NCBI RefSeq assembly: GCF_002443255.2
Contig: NW_019211455.1
Coordinates: 15,284,440 to 15,348,439 of the forward strand
Origin: Varroa destructor
Lineage: Eukaryota; Arthropoda; Arachnida; Mesostigmata; Varroidae
Direction of reading: 5' to 3'
DNA length: 64,000 bases
Below the pieces are notes generated by a model that was not told the origin of the DNA, did no database searches, and was given only the letters and a program-made list of their open reading frames with translations. The stretch's first letter is position 1. Each line of letters begins with the position of its first letter. This document shows positions 61,788 to 64,000 of this stretch, in pieces. Both the position numbers and the translations under genes were made by a program.

Positions 61788-64000
61788 GGGCGAGAAAGAA
61801 AGCATAACGAGAGAACATGATAACTGAGTGAAATTGAGTACTGTTCTCAAGTGTTTCGGGTCCTACATCGCTCTGGACAGTGGGCCTCAGCACAAAATGA
61901 AACGTGCCCACGCCGAGTTTCGAATATGGACCTTCTCCCTTTGCGCCCTTTAGTAAACACATACATTACCACTTCGCCAACTGGGGAAGCATTGTCCTTA
62001 AATATTAATTGTTATTTAGCCATGTAAATTGCACATCTAGGTAAGGCGCGAGTGATTCGATAATCTATAGAACATTTTTGAAATCAAATATATTGTAGAC
62101 CCGATGCGAGTTATAAGCTATACTACAAGTGACATGTAAGTGAAAAGTCTGTCTTGATCGGTCGAGTGTAGATATTCTACTCTCAAACGCTAAAATTAGG
62201 CAGGTACTAGTCAAATATAATGACACGCAATTTTCAATAAAAAAAAAGGTGTTGTACAGGTGTTCTTAAGTACACAGAAAAAAATTCAACACAAAGCATT
62301 TTCCGCACTATAGTAGGGTTTTTAGGAAAAAAGGTAGATGCGACAAGTCCACGCGATATAGCTGGTCGGCGTGTCGCCGGTGGGGCCACCGTAAATTGCC
62401 CCTACAGCAAGCGACTGATTCAGTCCAATTAGCAAAGAGCTCAGGGCTTTGACGGGCTACTCGGAAAAAAACGATCGAGTCCATGACCTAACGCATGGTC
62501 CATTGGGCGACGAGAACCGAAAGTGAACTGCTACTACTGAGTTAATCAAGTTGTTGTTATTACCACTATTACTTTTCAAAAGGAAAGAGACGTGTGCACA
62601 CAGGATGTCTCAGAAAATGACGTACAAGACCGTTAAACTGCTTCACTGTGTAACTTATTCCTTGGTGATCGTTGCGTATACGTAGACAAACTTACCTAAC
62701 TGCCGACGCCTCAGTGCTGTCGTTGGAGTTATTTAGTTTGTGACAAGCTGTTAAGTAGATGATCGTGTCGCTGCTGGAAGTCGAAATTACTATGGCTAAC
62801 TTTGCTTGTTGCCGCTCGCGTCGTAAAGTTCACTAGCGGTTTAGGCGAGTTCGCCGGCACCAGCACTCCTTCACTGGGTCGAACGTGAAAAACTATTGAT
62901 GATAAGCACTCAGATGAACGACGATGGGTTCCGCTGATTGGGTGTGCAACCGAAATAAGCACATGCGCCAAAAGTAATGAAATGAGTCGACGTTGACTCG
63001 TCGCCGCCGCCGCCGCCTGTGAAGATGTCGCACACAGTACCCCAACCCGTTCTCATTCCGTCGACGACGAACGCCTGCCGCCGGAGCAAGCAGGAAGCAA
63101 ACCCTTTCTGGAAGAGGTTACGCTTCCCGCCGTAGCAGATGGCCACACCGAACGGGTGAACGGTAGAAGGAGAAGCGAAAAAGAAGTCCGTGCGACAACC
63201 CACAGGCCTGCGATGCACATATAGCGCTTGTTTGCTCGTTCAACTGGCCGCTTCGCGTTCCCTGGAAAGAGACAAAACCGTATCACCGTCGTCATGGTCA
63301 GCGTTTCAGCGATCAGGATCTTCGGCAAAAGCAACAGTAGTAGCGATAACGAAAGCACCATGACCAACAAAATCAGGATCAGGCTACGCCACTCTCATCT
63401 TGTCTAGTGGTCATTGCGCGTTCATGCCGAAATAGCACGTCAGTGCAGCCACGTTTGTCGGGTCGACTCGCGCCAAAGGCCTTGACACTGTCTAGTGGCG
63501 GCCACCAACGACAGCGATAGCAGTAAATGACTACGTAGCTAGAAAACATAACATGATGCGCACGTGGCACGAGACTCGGTCGGGCTCGAGACTAAAACCC
63601 AGCGGGAACGTAACGATGTATATATAGTGAGCCAAAAGCAATTGGACTTTCTATTTGACACTTATTAAAGTAGCAAAAAGTGCACAAGTTATTCCAATGA
63701 AAAGCTGATTTAGCTGTGCAACCGACTTGTAAATGAGATACCTAACGCTTTGCCTATATTCCTAAAATACTATGTTATAGTAGCATAGCGTTTATATATA
63801 TCTGAAATGCAATGTCTGCAATAATAACTAATATATGGAATATTCTAAACGCGAATCGGATGAGCAAGAAATACGCTGGAGGAGTTTCAGGTGACTCAGT
63901 CGATGTTGGACACGTCCCTGCTTTCGTTTTTGCTTTCTTCACGTTAATTAAAGCTTCAATTAATCTGGTAAGAAAAACCGCGACTTCTGACGATAAGACC

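Larger units (their letters stand above)
60377..64000. other. Upstream region of the secreted-protein gene
   Basis: The region is CpG-richer than the rest of the window, especially 60.7-61.4 kb, where open frames overlap on both strands. That is more typical of a promoter or 5' untranslated exon than of a protein. A minus-strand open frame at 63053-63355 begins MVLSLSLLLLLLPKILIAE, signal-peptide-like, and may be the start of another gene, but it has no recognisable continuation. SINE-like or coding features were not otherwise seen. Confidence 0.4.

Noticed and set aside
62460..62510. tRNA-like stretch on the minus strand (CGCCCAATGGACCATGCG, then a B-box-like GGACTCGATCG)
   Set aside because: The two boxes are too close together for a tRNA and the SINE body does not follow. 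At most a remnant.

Overview
This window is nuclear DNA of a eukaryote, almost certainly an arthropod. It is AT-rich, its coding exons are split by GT-AG introns of about 170 bases to 12 kb, and it carries simple repeats and tRNA-derived SINE copies. I see no bacterial operons, ribosome binding sites or CRISPR arrays. The proteins (an animal-type lysosomal beta-glucuronidase, a V-ATPase subunit a, an SLC46-like transporter) fit a chelicerate, perhaps a mesostigmatid mite. That taxonomic guess is an inference and was not tested.

Layout, left to right. (1) 84-4558, minus strand: three exons of an SLC46-like major facilitator transporter; its C-terminus runs off the left edge and its start was not found. 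(2) 4559-15809: long non-coding stretch. (3) 15810-16827, plus strand: a decayed second copy of beta-glucuronidase exons 2-4, with an in-frame stop. (4) About 17 to 24 kb: intergenic, with three SINE copies and a TA-rich perfect palindrome. (5) 24139-30349, plus strand: beta-glucuronidase, 11 exons, 642 residues, both catalytic glutamates present, but two introns with non-GT donors. (6) 31026-33498, minus strand, convergent with it: a mucin-like type I membrane protein built from about 64 copies of an 18-bp coding repeat, with a 1-base deletion inside the array. (7) 36218-41920, minus strand: V-type ATPase 116 kDa subunit a, six coding exons, 932 residues. (8) 46951-60353, minus strand: a 389-residue secreted Ser/Ala/Tyr/Gln-rich protein of unknown family, four coding exons, with an 11.8 kb first coding intron holding a head-to-head SINE pair. 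(9) 60.4-64 kb: CpG-richer DNA, probably the upstream region of that gene.

The genes do not form a pathway. Beta-glucuronidase and the V-ATPase both serve acidic organelles, but their proximity is probably chance. Exon joins were chosen by reading frame, splice consensus and recalled family alignments; no transcript or database was consulted. The most interesting points are the frameshifted repeat array (all three sense frames of the unit are open), the glucuronidase pseudogene, the two odd donors of the intact copy, and the SINE family.
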